Positions 1 to 5,461 of a stretch of DNA of 6,171 nucleotides are shown here, piece after piece. The DNA is taken from the NCBI GenBank assembly GCA_024639745.1, contig JAHEHW010000117.1:1-6171 (forward strand), in the 5' to 3' direction. Under the pieces are notes generated by a model. It saw only the letters and a program-made list of their open reading frames with translations, ran no database searches and was not told the origin of the DNA. A program made the position numbers and the translations under genes. Source of the DNA: Salaquimonas sp. (GTDB lineage: Bacteria > Pseudomonadota > Alphaproteobacteria > Rhizobiales > Rhizobiaceae). Numbering within the stretch: position 1 is the stretch's first letter; every line of letters starts with the position of its first letter.

Positions 1-270
1 GACCTGACTCTGGATTGCGCGCTCATCGACGCGAACCCGGTCACCGGAGTTTTCGAGATTCGGGATGCGGGTATACATAGACTCCTGTTTGAAGATGAGA
101 ACCTGGGCGTCTGAACGGTAGCGCGCAGGAATTATCGAAAGAAACATGCACAGCAAAGCCCCAGCGGTAACTGTGAGGATAAGAATGACGATCTTCTTGC
201 GCCATACCGCCGCCAACAGACCCTTCAGATCGATGTAGACATCTTCGGTCAGGTTTCGTGAACCCTGCAT
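1..270 (-). CDS. Wzz/GumC-type polysaccharide chain-length determinant, N-terminal part
   Basis: The first 90 codons of a gene that runs off the left edge. Polysaccharide co-polymerases of this family sit in the inner membrane and set chain length or support export of exopolysaccharide or O-antigen. The translation starts MQGSRNLTEDVYIDLKGLLA. It has a short cytoplasmic segment with the charged WRKK at residues 23-26, one membrane helix at about 27-48, then the periplasmic start PARYRSDAQVLIF (48-60) typical of the Wzz domain. DERAIQSQV (82-90) matches the usual stretch after it. The ATG at 268-270 is supported by an AGGAG ribosome site (complement of 277-281) six bases upstream. The C-terminus is outside the window, so I cannot say whether it carries the fused tyrosine-kinase domain seen in ExoP/GumC-like proteins. 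The gene is divergent from the tRNA. Family is fairly sure; substrate is unknown. Confidence 0.85.
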   Translation of the reverse strand, partial: MQGSRNLTEDVYIDLKGLLAAVWRKKIVILILTVTAGALLCMFLSIIPARYRSDAQVLIFKQESMYTRIPNLENSGDRVRVDERAIQSQV

Positions 271-461
271 GCTCTACTCCTGACAATTGGGTAAAGAGAA
301 AATGTCCCAACTTGGTAATCATACGGTTAAGAGGTCGGAGTTTTTGCAGCATTGCGTAAAATTCACGATTTTGGATATCACGGTCCGAACCCGCCTTCGC
401 GATGGCTTCGCGGACCCGCACTCATCGCAGATAATTTTTGATTCCGGCTCAAGAATTGCGG

Positions 462-489
462 TTGCAGCGTCTCACGCTCGCGCCTATAG
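462..489 (+). promoter_or_regulatory. Candidate promoter for tRNA-Pro
   Basis: A -35-like TTGCAG (462-467) and a -10-like CTATAG (484-489) are separated by 16 bases. The predicted start near 496 lies about 25 bases before the mature tRNA 5' end. The CTATAG -10 fits the alphaproteobacterial housekeeping pattern. It is called from position and similarity only. The rest of the 271-520 spacer shows no convincing gene; the promoter for the leftward Wzz-type gene must also be there, but I could not pick it out. Confidence 0.45.
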
Positions 490-520
490 TCCGCCGCGAC
501 CCGGCATTACGGATCAGGTT

Positions 521-597
521 CGGAGCGTAGCGCAGCCCGGTAGCGCATTCGTCTGGGGGACGAAAGGTCGTGGGTTCAAATCCCGCCGCTCCGACCA
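521..597 (+). tRNA. tRNA-Pro (anticodon GGG)
   Basis: A complete 77-base cloverleaf. The acceptor stem pairs 521-527 (CGGAGCG) with 587-593 (CGCTCCG) without mismatch. The D stem is GCGC at 530-533 with GCGC at 543-546. The anticodon stem is TTCGT (548-552) with ACGAA (560-564). The loop CTGGGGG at 553-559 places anticodon GGG at 555-557, after the conserved T at 554. The T arm has GTGGG/CCCGC (570-574/582-586, one G-T pair) around TTCAAAT. The discriminator base is A594, and the CCA end (595-597) is encoded. It reads CCC and, by wobble, CCU codons. It is convergent with the merR gene. tRNA 3' ends are common integration sites, but no integrase or duplicated 3' end is visible here. Confidence 0.98.
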
Positions 598-675
598 TTA
601 TCAACCTGGATCGAACCGCTGATTGGAGTACCTGCAATTCCTCGTTCAGGAAAAATCGTACAGATATTCAGACGC

Positions 676-694
676 TCAGGCCGATCTGGCCTGA
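676..694. repeat. Perfect inverted repeat over the merR stop codon
   Basis: TCAGGCC (676-682) and GGCCTGA (688-694) form a perfect 7-bp stem around the five-base loop GATCT. The repeat includes the merR stop codon (676-678). On the merR strand it is not followed directly by a run of T; the nearest T5 lies more than 20 bases further on. It is therefore not a classical intrinsic terminator, but it could stabilise the mRNA end or separate merR from the convergent tRNA. No better terminator is visible between 598 and 675. Confidence 0.4.
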
Positions 695-1281
695 TCAAGA
701 AGCCGTTTACACTCCAGCAATTCATAGAGTGTCGCCTGCAGATGTCGGCGATCCTCCGGGTCAAGCCCGCCATCGCGCCCGTCTTCCAGCTCGGAATGTT
801 TGTCGTCCCGGGCACGCAATCTTTGGAGCAAACCTTTTGATGACGTTTCCTCTGAACTGCGGGAGGTGAATTCACCAACCGAAACCGCTGCCGACTTTTT
901 GTTGCTGGCTTCTGCAGCGGGCTCCGGTGACACTTCGTCTTCAGAAGATTCAGCCGGACCGCCGCTCGCCGCGGCTGCAATCAGGGCGGCCGGATCGCTA
1001 ATATCGATCTCACCACTGCCGATCCCGATCACAAAGCGGTTGCCCTGTTCCCGCAGAATGCGCTGAACGCCGCGGATCGTGTAGCCCTCTTCGTATAAGA
1101 GATGCCGAATACCCTTCAAAAGATCGACATCTTCGGGCCGGTAGTAACGTCGACCACCGCCCCTCTTCATGGGTTTTACCTGCGAAAACCGGGTTTCCCA
1201 AAAGCGTAGAACGTGCTGCGGAAGATCCAAATCGTCCGCGACTTCGGAAATCGTTCGAAAAGCGTCCGGGCTCTTACTCAT
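676..1281 (-). CDS. MerR-family transcriptional regulator
   Basis: A 201-residue DNA-binding regulator. The N-terminal MerR winged helix-turn-helix is clear: [20 protein letters not shown] (9-28) as helix-turn-helix, then the wing with [15 protein letters not shown] (41-55) and the second helix pair to about residue 80. Instead of a known effector-binding domain there is an Ala/Ser/Glu-rich, probably disordered linker (about 95-150). A short C-terminal helical segment follows (about 176-200, [20 protein letters not shown]). No cysteine pattern of metal sensors is seen; the only cysteine is C191. The ATG at 1279-1281 is chosen over one 14 codons upstream because a GGGAG site (complement of 1288-1292) sits six bases before it and the domain starts just after. 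MerR proteins of this type downstream of ihfA are a common arrangement in alphaproteobacteria; their targets are not known to me. Confidence 0.92.
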   Translation of the reverse strand: MSKSPDAFRTISEVADDLDLPQHVLRFWETRFSQVKPMKRGGGRRYYRPEDVDLLKGIRHLLYEEGYTIRGVQRILREQGNRFVIGIGSGEIDISDPAALIAAAASGGPAESSEDEVSPEPAAEASNKKSAAVSVGEFTSRSSEETSSKGLLQRLRARDDKHSELEDGRDGGLDPEDRRHLQATLYELLECKRLLDQARSA

Positions 1282-1314
1282 GACTGTCTCCCGTGGGCGG
1301 GACGTAGGGCTCAC

Positions 1315-1329
1315 TCGCGTCAAGCGCGA
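1315..1329. repeat. Short inverted repeat in the merR leader
   Basis: TCGCG (1315-1319) and CGCGA (1325-1329) form a perfect 5-bp stem around TCAAG. It lies in the predicted merR 5' untranslated region, between the candidate promoter and the ribosome site. It could fold in the mRNA or be a second protein-binding site, or it may be chance. Confidence 0.25.
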
Positions 1330-1343
1330 TTCTTCACGCTAAC

Positions 1344-1374
1344 TCTATAGCAAATCGTCGTCATTTGCGAACAA
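1344..1374 (-). promoter_or_regulatory. MerR-type promoter/operator upstream of the merR gene
   Basis: Read on the minus strand, a -35-like TTGTTC (complement of 1369-1374) and a -10-like TATAGA (complement of 1344-1349) are 19 bases apart. The -10 is preceded by TG plus one base, an extended -10. The 19-base spacer (1350-1368) is itself a perfect dyad: GCAAAT, seven bases, ATTTGC. MerR-family proteins are known to bind dyads inside overlong 19-20 bp spacers and realign the -35 and -10 by DNA distortion. The -35 match is only 3 of 6, as expected for an activator-dependent promoter. The predicted transcript starts near 1337, about 56 bases before the merR ATG, which suggests autoregulation. 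This is inference from architecture. Confidence 0.55.
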
Positions 1375-1411
1375 GATCAAATTCAGACGGCTAAGGCCGC
1401 AATGATCTGTC

Positions 1412-1705
1412 TTAGCTGCCGGATGACCGCCTTAAATTGCCCTTCAGCACGCTATCTTTGAGGATATTAGACGGCTTGAACACCATCACCCGTCTTGGTT
1501 TGATGGGGACTTCCTGACCGGTCTTGGGATTTCGCCCAACCCTTTCCTTCTTGTCTCTTACGACGAAGGAGCCGAAGGAAGACAGCTTTACGGTCTCACC
1601 ATTTGCAACCGAGTCACAGATGGCGTCAATCACCATTTCGACGAGATCCGCCGATTCAGCGCGCGACAATCCGACGTTGCGATAAACCGCTTCCCCCAAA
1701 TCCAC
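1412..1705 (-). CDS. ihfA: Integration host factor subunit alpha
   Basis: IHF-alpha pairs with IHF-beta to bind and sharply bend DNA, shaping the nucleoid and helping transcription, replication and recombination. The translation is 97 residues. It carries the family landmarks [18 protein letters not shown] (12-29), [17 protein letters not shown] (36-52), [12 protein letters not shown] (57-68) with the DNA-intercalating proline at P60 (E. coli P65), and [13 protein letters not shown] (71-83). The start is odd. The only usual start codon in frame is GTG at 1703-1705, which has no well-placed ribosome site. It gives a protein about five residues shorter at the N-terminus than E. coli IhfA. The frame stays open upstream to about 1752 but has no ATG, and its residues do not resemble the usual TRADL-like beginning. 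Identity is certain; the exact start is not. Confidence 0.94.
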   Translation of the reverse strand: MDLGEAVYRNVGLSRAESADLVEMVIDAICDSVANGETVKLSSFGSFVVRDKKERVGRNPKTGQEVPIKPRRVMVFKPSNILKDSVLKGNLRRSSGS

Positions 1706-1855
1706 TCCAAATTGATGGCGGCACCAAATCGTAAGGCCCGCATCAGGCTGACTCTACCCCTCCCCGCGCTTGCCTTGTATTTTTAAGCGACGCACGGATC
1801 GAATAAAGGTCCAATAATACCGTGCCGAGCGTATCCCCCGGTACCCAGTTTAGAA

Positions 1856-1884
1856 AGTCTATTGTTTTTTTTGAACTAGCTCAA
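1856..1884 (-). promoter_or_regulatory. Candidate ihfA promoter with overlapping near-palindrome
   Basis: On the minus strand TTGAGC (complement of 1879-1884) and TAGACT (complement of 1856-1861) are 17 bases apart, a normal sigma-70-type layout. The spacer is A-rich, which could favour bending. The -35 lies within the near-perfect palindrome TTGAACTAGCTCAA (1871-1884, one mismatched pair), a possible operator. Transcription would start near 1849 and leave a leader of about 145 bases before the ihfA GTG. The promoter sits just after fabH, so ihfA can be expressed apart from plsX-fabH. Confidence 0.4.
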
Positions 1885-1906
1885 GAGTTTACGTTGTTTT
1901 TTGGAC

Positions 1907-1921
1907 TTAACCGAAGGTTAA
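1907..1921. repeat. Hairpin just downstream of fabH
   Basis: TTAACC (1907-1912) and GGTTAA (1916-1921) form a perfect 6-bp stem with a three-base loop, eight bases past the fabH stop. On the fabH strand the following bases are GTCC and then an A-run rather than T, so it does not look like an intrinsic terminator. It may protect the mRNA end or act with Rho. The A/T-rich stem is weak. Confidence 0.35.
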
Positions 1922-1928
1922 CAGGCTC

Positions 1929-2900
1929 TCACCACCGCAGTAAGATCGATCCCCAAGTAAATCCTCCGCCCATTGCTTCGAGTAAAACGACGTCGCCAGA
2001 CTTCACGCGACCGTCATGGGCAGCTTCGCATAATGCCAGCGGTATGGAGGCCGCAGAAGTATTTCCGTGATGATCAACGGTGATAACCACTTTTTCGGGC
2101 GCAATATGAAGTTTTTTCGCCGAAGCATCGATAATACGCTTATTCGCCTGATGGGGGATGAACCAGTCGATATCGCCGGAATCAAACCCGGTTGCCTCAT
2201 ATGCCGCCTCGATCACATCCGTGATCATACCGACGGCATGACGGAATACCTCGCGCCCCTCCATCCGAAGATGGCCAACGGTGCCGGTCGTCGACGGACC
2301 ACCATCGACAAACAGCTTGTCTCTAAACTGACCGTCGGAGCGAAGATGCGCGGTCAGGATACCCCGATCCGAGGAATTGCCTTCGCCCTCGATAGCTTCG
2401 CAGACAACGGCACCCGCACCATCGCCGAAAAGCACGCAGGTGGTCCGGTCGTTCCAGTCGAGAATACGTGAAAATGTCTCCGCCCCTATGACAAGGATGC
2501 GCTTGGCAAATCCCGTTCGAATATATTGGTCGGCGGTTGTGAGCGCGAAGATAAAACCCGAACAAACGGCCTGTGAATCGAAGGCCGCACCATGCTGCAT
2601 GCCAAGGCGTGCCTGAATCTCGACTGCCGTTGCAGGAAAGGTATGGTTTGGCGTCGATGTCGCAAGAATGATGAGATCGATTTCGTCGATCGAAACACCG
2701 GCGTCTTCAAGCGCTGCGCGCGCGGCCCTTTCACCGAGATCCGCCGTGGTCTCCCCTTCGGCAGCGATGTGGCGCAAGCGGATGCCCGTACGCTGCACAA
2801 TCCAGTCGTCAGTCGTTTCCACTACTTGTTCAAGATCGCTGTTCGTCATCACGCGCGATGGCGTGTAGGCGCCGCAACCAATGATTGCCGTTCTGATCAT
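1929..2900 (-). CDS. fabH: Beta-ketoacyl-ACP synthase III (KAS III)
   Basis: FabH condenses acetyl-CoA (or another short acyl-CoA) with malonyl-ACP, starting each round of type II fatty acid synthesis in the cytoplasm. The protein is 323 residues, the usual length. The full catalytic triad is present: Cys113 in [14 protein letters not shown], His250 in [12 protein letters not shown], and Asn280 in [14 protein letters not shown]. Other family marks are [15 protein letters not shown] at the N-terminus, [16 protein letters not shown] (31-46), [10 protein letters not shown] (157-166), and the C-terminal [16 protein letters not shown]. The ATG at 2898-2900 has a GGAG site (complement of 2906-2909) five bases upstream. 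Only 11 bases separate it from the plsX stop, so plsX and fabH are surely co-transcribed, coupling fatty acid initiation to phospholipid initiation. Confidence 0.98.
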   Translation of the reverse strand: MIRTAIIGCGAYTPSRVMTNSDLEQVVETTDDWIVQRTGIRLRHIAAEGETTADLGERAARAALEDAGVSIDEIDLIILATSTPNHTFPATAVEIQARLGMQHGAAFDSQAVCSGFIFALTTADQYIRTGFAKRILVIGAETFSRILDWNDRTTCVLFGDGAGAVVCEAIEGEGNSSDRGILTAHLRSDGQFRDKLFVDGGPSTTGTVGHLRMEGREVFRHAVGMITDVIEAAYEATGFDSGDIDWFIPHQANKRIIDASAKKLHIAPEKVVITVDHHGNTSAASIPLALCEAAHDGRVKSGDVVLLEAMGGGFTWGSILLRW

Positions 2901-2911
2901 GCCTGCTCCAA

Positions 2912-3982
2912 TTAAGCCGTGTCGCGCTCGGCCCCTTCACCCGCCTGTCTAGGCAGGGCCTGGAACCGTTCAAAATCGGCCGCAATCTTATCGATGATCC
3001 CGTTTCGGACCATGTCGTGACCCATTTCCACTGCGGCAGCGAATCCTTCCGCATCCGTCCCGCCATGGCTTTTGATCACCACACCATTCAGCCCGAGGAA
3101 AACCGCACCATTGACCTTTCGCGGATCCATTTTTTCACGCAACTGGTCGAAAGCAGTCTTGGCCAGCAGATAACCGAGTTTGGCGAGTATGGTCCGGCTC
3201 ATCGCGGAACGAAGATATGCCGCGATCTGCTTTGCCGTTCCTTCAGCGGTCTTGAGCGCAATATTACCGGCAAAACCTTCGGTCACGACCACGTCAACGG
3301 TACCCTTGCCGAGATCGTCCCCCTCGACAAAGCCATGATAGATCATGTTCCGAACATCGGCCTCGCGGAGGATTTGCCCGGCCTCGCGCACGTCCTCCTG
3401 ACCCTTTACTTCCTCGACCCCGATATTCAGCAGGCCGACCGTCGGACGGTCCAGATCATAGAGCGCACGCGCCATCGCGCTGCCCATAAGGGCGAAATCG
3501 ACCAGCTGATTTGCCTCAGCTCCAACATTCGCGCCGACGTCCAGAACGACGCTCTCCCCCTTCATGTTGGGCCAGAGGGCGGCCATCGCCGGACGGTCGA
3601 TACCTGGCATTGTCCTCAGGCAGAAACGCGCCATCGCCATCAGGGCACCGGTATTTCCCGCCGAGACACAAACCCCGGCGCGGTCCTCCTTCAGAGCTTC
3701 GATCGAACGCCACATACCCGATTTCCAGCGGCCAGCTCTAAGCGCCTTCGATGGCTTGTCATCCATCGCGACATGCACTTCGCAATGCTCGATCGTTGAG
3801 CGGGCAGCGACTTTAGGGAACTTCTCAAGTTCACGGCGGATCACCGTTTCGTCCCCGAACAGGACGAATTTCAGTGAGGGCCGCCTGGCCAAGGCAACAG
3901 CTGCACCTTCAATGACAACCGGAGCGCCAAAGTCGCCCCCCATCACATCGAGGGAAATTATATCGGTCTGGGATGCAACCAT
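2912..3982 (-). CDS. plsX: Phosphate acyltransferase PlsX
   Basis: PlsX converts acyl-ACP plus phosphate to acyl-phosphate, the acyl donor that PlsY uses on glycerol-3-phosphate in phospholipid synthesis; it is a peripheral membrane enzyme. The protein is 356 residues, normal for the family. Conserved blocks are [18 protein letters not shown] (10-27), [15 protein letters not shown] (71-85), [15 protein letters not shown] (106-120), [20 protein letters not shown] (145-164), [20 protein letters not shown] (232-251), and [20 protein letters not shown] (300-319). The start ATG (3980-3982) gives the usual spacing to the first motif, but no strong ribosome site precedes it. Another ATG eight bases upstream is out of frame. 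A 154-base gap with a possible hairpin separates it from the DUF177 gene. Confidence 0.98.
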   Translation of the reverse strand: MVASQTDIISLDVMGGDFGAPVVIEGAAVALARRPSLKFVLFGDETVIRRELEKFPKVAARSTIEHCEVHVAMDDKPSKALRAGRWKSGMWRSIEALKEDRAGVCVSAGNTGALMAMARFCLRTMPGIDRPAMAALWPNMKGESVVLDVGANVGAEANQLVDFALMGSAMARALYDLDRPTVGLLNIGVEEVKGQEDVREAGQILREADVRNMIYHGFVEGDDLGKGTVDVVVTEGFAGNIALKTAEGTAKQIAAYLRSAMSRTILAKLGYLLAKTAFDQLREKMDPRKVNGAVFLGLNGVVIKSHGGTDAEGFAAAVEMGHDMVRNGIIDKIAADFERFQALPRQAGEGAERDTA

Positions 3983-4080
3983 TTCGGCATTCTGCTTTCA
4001 GCGGAGGCTAGGCCATGATACCATAACCAAAAGTTCGTAGGCTTTAGCGGTTCGGTTGTATTCGATCAAGCGGCATGCTC

Positions 4081-4111
4081 GAGGAGAAGAACCGGTGATC
4101 GGTCAATCCTC
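4081..4111. repeat. Two-part hairpin between DUF177 gene and plsX
   Basis: An outer stem GAGGA (4081-4085)/TCCTC (4107-4111) and an inner stem ACCG (4091-4094)/CGGT (4100-4103) are joined by unequal internal loops. It lies in the 154-base gap upstream of plsX. On the minus strand it is not followed by a clear T-run, so it is a possible mRNA structure or operator rather than a terminator. The gap holds no convincing gene. On the minus strand a weak promoter-like pair, TTGATC and TAAAGC 17 bases apart, follows it. Confidence 0.3.
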
Positions 4112-4136
4112 AAAGATTTTTGGCAAACTGGTCCAA

Positions 4137-4700
4137 TTAATGGCCTTTTTCCTGCTTGAACATCTGTTTCAGCTGCGAAAACGGATTTGAATCCTCCTCG
4201 TCTTCGTCAACTTTCTCTGCCACTTCGGGCAATTCAGCATCCGGTTTGCGCAGGAAGGGATCAATTTCCAGGATCAGCTGCTCGACCAGAATCGGCCATG
4301 CATCGATCGTTTCGCCATTGAAGGGCTCGGGCAGATCCGGACCTTCCGCATCGATTAGCATTTCGCCTTCGTCATTCAAAGACGGCTTCAACAATTTGGA
4401 ACCCTCGGGCAAGAAAAGGCGATCAACCTCGCCACGGATACTCACATCGAGCGGATCGAGCGTAACGCTGCAAGCCTGGATGATCTCGGCGCTGAATTCG
4501 CCGCGGACAATCACGCCTTGTCTTCGCCAACGGCGGAACACGAGCTCTGCGGAGAATTCACGAACCGCCTCGATGTCGGCTTTCTCAGCCAACAGTTTGC
4601 ACTCCTCCGGACTGGCCTTGATGGCCAGATCAAACCCGGATGACGCCAGAACGTTTACCTTTACCGGCCAATGCAAAGGCTGATCTTGCTTTGTATTCAT
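4137..4700 (-). CDS. DUF177 / YceD-family protein
   Basis: A 187-residue cytoplasmic protein of the YceD/DUF177 family. In other bacteria and in plastids members are needed for normal 23S rRNA accumulation; the molecular role is not settled. Family marks are QPLHWPVKVNVLASSGFDL (7-25), the conserved core QACSVTLDPLDVSIRGEVDRLF (75-96) with Cys77, the LVEQLILEIDPFLRKPDAEL segment (138-157), and the terminal NPFSQLKQMF (172-181) after an acidic stretch (164-170). The ATG at 4698-4700 is chosen because the family homology begins right after it. The open frame continues upstream into the chaperone gene, but that part shows no homology. No good ribosome site is seen. Its place before plsX is typical of alphaproteobacteria; the rpmF partner common elsewhere is absent here. 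Confidence 0.92.
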   Translation of the reverse strand: MNTKQDQPLHWPVKVNVLASSGFDLAIKASPEECKLLAEKADIEAVREFSAELVFRRWRRQGVIVRGEFSAEIIQACSVTLDPLDVSIRGEVDRLFLPEGSKLLKPSLNDEGEMLIDAEGPDLPEPFNGETIDAWPILVEQLILEIDPFLRKPDAELPEVAEKVDEDEEDSNPFSQLKQMFKQEKGH

Positions 4701-4723
4701 GCGGAAAGGCGTAATCGCAATAA

Positions 4724-4751
4724 CGCCGCGAAACAAGCCTCTTCGGCGGCG
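4724..4751 (-). promoter_or_regulatory. GC-rich stem-loop in the DUF177 leader
   Basis: In the 70 bases between the chaperone stop and the DUF177 start, CGCCGC (4724-4729) plus GAA (4730-4732) pairs with TTC (4742-4744) plus GCGGCG (4746-4751). This gives a 9-bp stem with one bulged base (4745) and a nine-base loop. On the minus strand it is not followed by a T-run. It could modulate translation of the DUF177 gene, which lacks an obvious ribosome site, or be a processing signal. Seen by eye only, with no folding energy calculated. Confidence 0.3.
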
Positions 4752-4770
4752 GTCATCAACTCGATCCGTC

Positions 4771-5325
4771 TCAGTTCGGAACAAACGCCGAAGGGTCGCA
4801 CCATTCGAGCCGGCCCTTGAGTATTTGCTCAGCCGCCTGACGGTCGAGTTCTGCCGCGGTCTCCAGAACATAGGACGCGAGCGTGTCGGCAGGAACTTTT
4901 CCCGCTATCCCCTCCGCGCCTTCAAAACGTTTCTCGATCGCTCCTGACAGCGCCTTCTGGTCCTCCTCGTCAAGGGGAGCGCCAAACGCCTCAACCGTCG
5001 CATAAAATGAATGTATCAGGCGCTTCTTGCGTTTTGGAACGCTGGTATCACCAATCCCCAATTCACGCAGGGCGCGGTCGGTGCTGTCGATGAATATGTC
5101 AAAGACCTCCTGATTGAGGCTGGTCGTTTTCGGGGTGTCCTCGCGCACAAGGCGTCTCGAGAACAGAAACAGATGGATGCACAGGGCGTCGAACCGGCCG
5201 GTCACACTGTCTTGAAGCCCGTAACGGAGAAAGAAGACTGGGTTGCGGGACTGCATCACAACCTTGCCATAAAGTTCCTGTGGAACCTCACTTTTGCTTT
5301 TACGCGAGAAAAAACGAGAAAACAT
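4771..5325 (-). CDS. Ubiquinol-cytochrome c chaperone family protein (CBP3/UQCC1-like)
   Basis: A 184-residue protein resembling the chaperone that in mitochondria (Cbp3/UQCC1) binds newly made cytochrome b and helps assemble the bc1 complex; the bacterial role is inferred from that. Family-like stretches are LYGKVVMQSRNPVFFLRYGL (18-37), TGRFDALCIHLFLFSRRL (42-59), and the central FIDSTDRALRELGIGDTSVPKRKKRLIHSFY (78-108), whose acidic start and LRE(L/M)G(I/V)GD core are characteristic. No signal peptide or membrane helix is evident, so it should be cytoplasmic or membrane-associated. The start ATG at 5323-5325 has only a poor ribosome site (GCGG next to it). It is divergent from bamE with 136 bases between, and about 70 bases upstream of the DUF177 gene, probably its operon partner. 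Confidence 0.9.
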   Translation of the reverse strand: MFSRFFSRKSKSEVPQELYGKVVMQSRNPVFFLRYGLQDSVTGRFDALCIHLFLFSRRLVREDTPKTTSLNQEVFDIFIDSTDRALRELGIGDTSVPKRKKRLIHSFYATVEAFGAPLDEEDQKALSGAIEKRFEGAEGIAGKVPADTLASYVLETAAELDRQAAEQILKGRLEWCDPSAFVPN

Positions 5326-5357
5326 CCGCTAACCAGTAAAAAAAACGAGGTGAAACA

Positions 5358-5411
5358 ATGCAGCGCCCCAGCGGCACGCTTGACCTTGAAGTTATCAATC
5401 ACGTGCGATAG
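5358..5411 (+). CDS. Possible 17-codon leader ORF upstream of bamE
   Basis: A small frame, MQRPSGTLDLEVINHVR, starts at ATG 5358-5360 and ends with TAG at 5409-5411, 50 bases before bamE. It has a better ribosome site (GAGG at 5347-5350, seven bases before the ATG) than bamE itself. However, the candidate bamE promoter (TTGACC at 5380-5385) lies inside it, so it would need an upstream promoter to be transcribed. I do not recognise the peptide; it may be chance. Confidence 0.2.
   Translation: MQRPSGTLDLEVINHVR
5380..5409 (+). promoter_or_regulatory. Candidate bamE promoter
   Basis: CTTGACC at 5379-5385 is a close match to the alphaproteobacterial -35 (CTTGAC). The -10 is poor: TGCGAT (5404-5409) at an 18-base spacing is the best I can offer. 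A start near 5416 would leave a leader of about 45 bases before bamE. The spacer also contains TTGA (5386-5389) and TCAA (5395-5398) as a short inverted repeat that could bind a regulator. The divergent chaperone gene must also have a promoter in this 136-base region, but it is not clear. Confidence 0.35.
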
Positions 5412-5461
5412 GCAGTTGCGCCGGTACCGCACAGGTAAGCCAATTCACGGATAAAACAACA

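Noticed and set aside
382..412. Imperfect inverted repeat GTCCG...CGGAC in the spacer left of the tRNA
   Set aside because: Only five outer pairs and a few broken inner pairs, with no T-run and no clear relation to either neighbouring gene.
287..622. A 111-residue open frame on the plus strand
   Set aside because: It covers the tRNA-Pro and non-coding spacer, has no recognisable domain, and its C-terminal half is the tRNA read as protein.
644..660. Small TTCCT/AGGAA hairpin after the tRNA as a terminator
   Set aside because: A five-base A/T-rich stem followed by A's on the plus strand; too weak and without a T-run.
1282..1323. A longer MerR protein starting at an ATG 14 codons upstream
   Set aside because: The extra residues have no homology, and the downstream ATG has a well-placed GGGAG site and the normal distance to the helix-turn-helix.
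1741..1743. ATG (minus strand) behind a purine-rich site as the ihfA start
   Set aside because: It is out of frame with the IHF-alpha reading frame, so it can only be used if there is a frameshift or sequence error; kept as part of a finding rather than a gene call.
3017..3799. A 260-residue open frame on the plus strand
   Set aside because: It lies wholly opposite plsX, whose conserved motifs cover the same region on the minus strand. Its sequence has no family features and is a shadow of codon bias.
4701..4871. A longer DUF177 protein starting at 4871 inside the chaperone gene
   Set aside because: The extension overlaps the chaperone coding region by 101 bases and contains only Arg-rich, non-homologous residues; the family begins right after the ATG at 4700.
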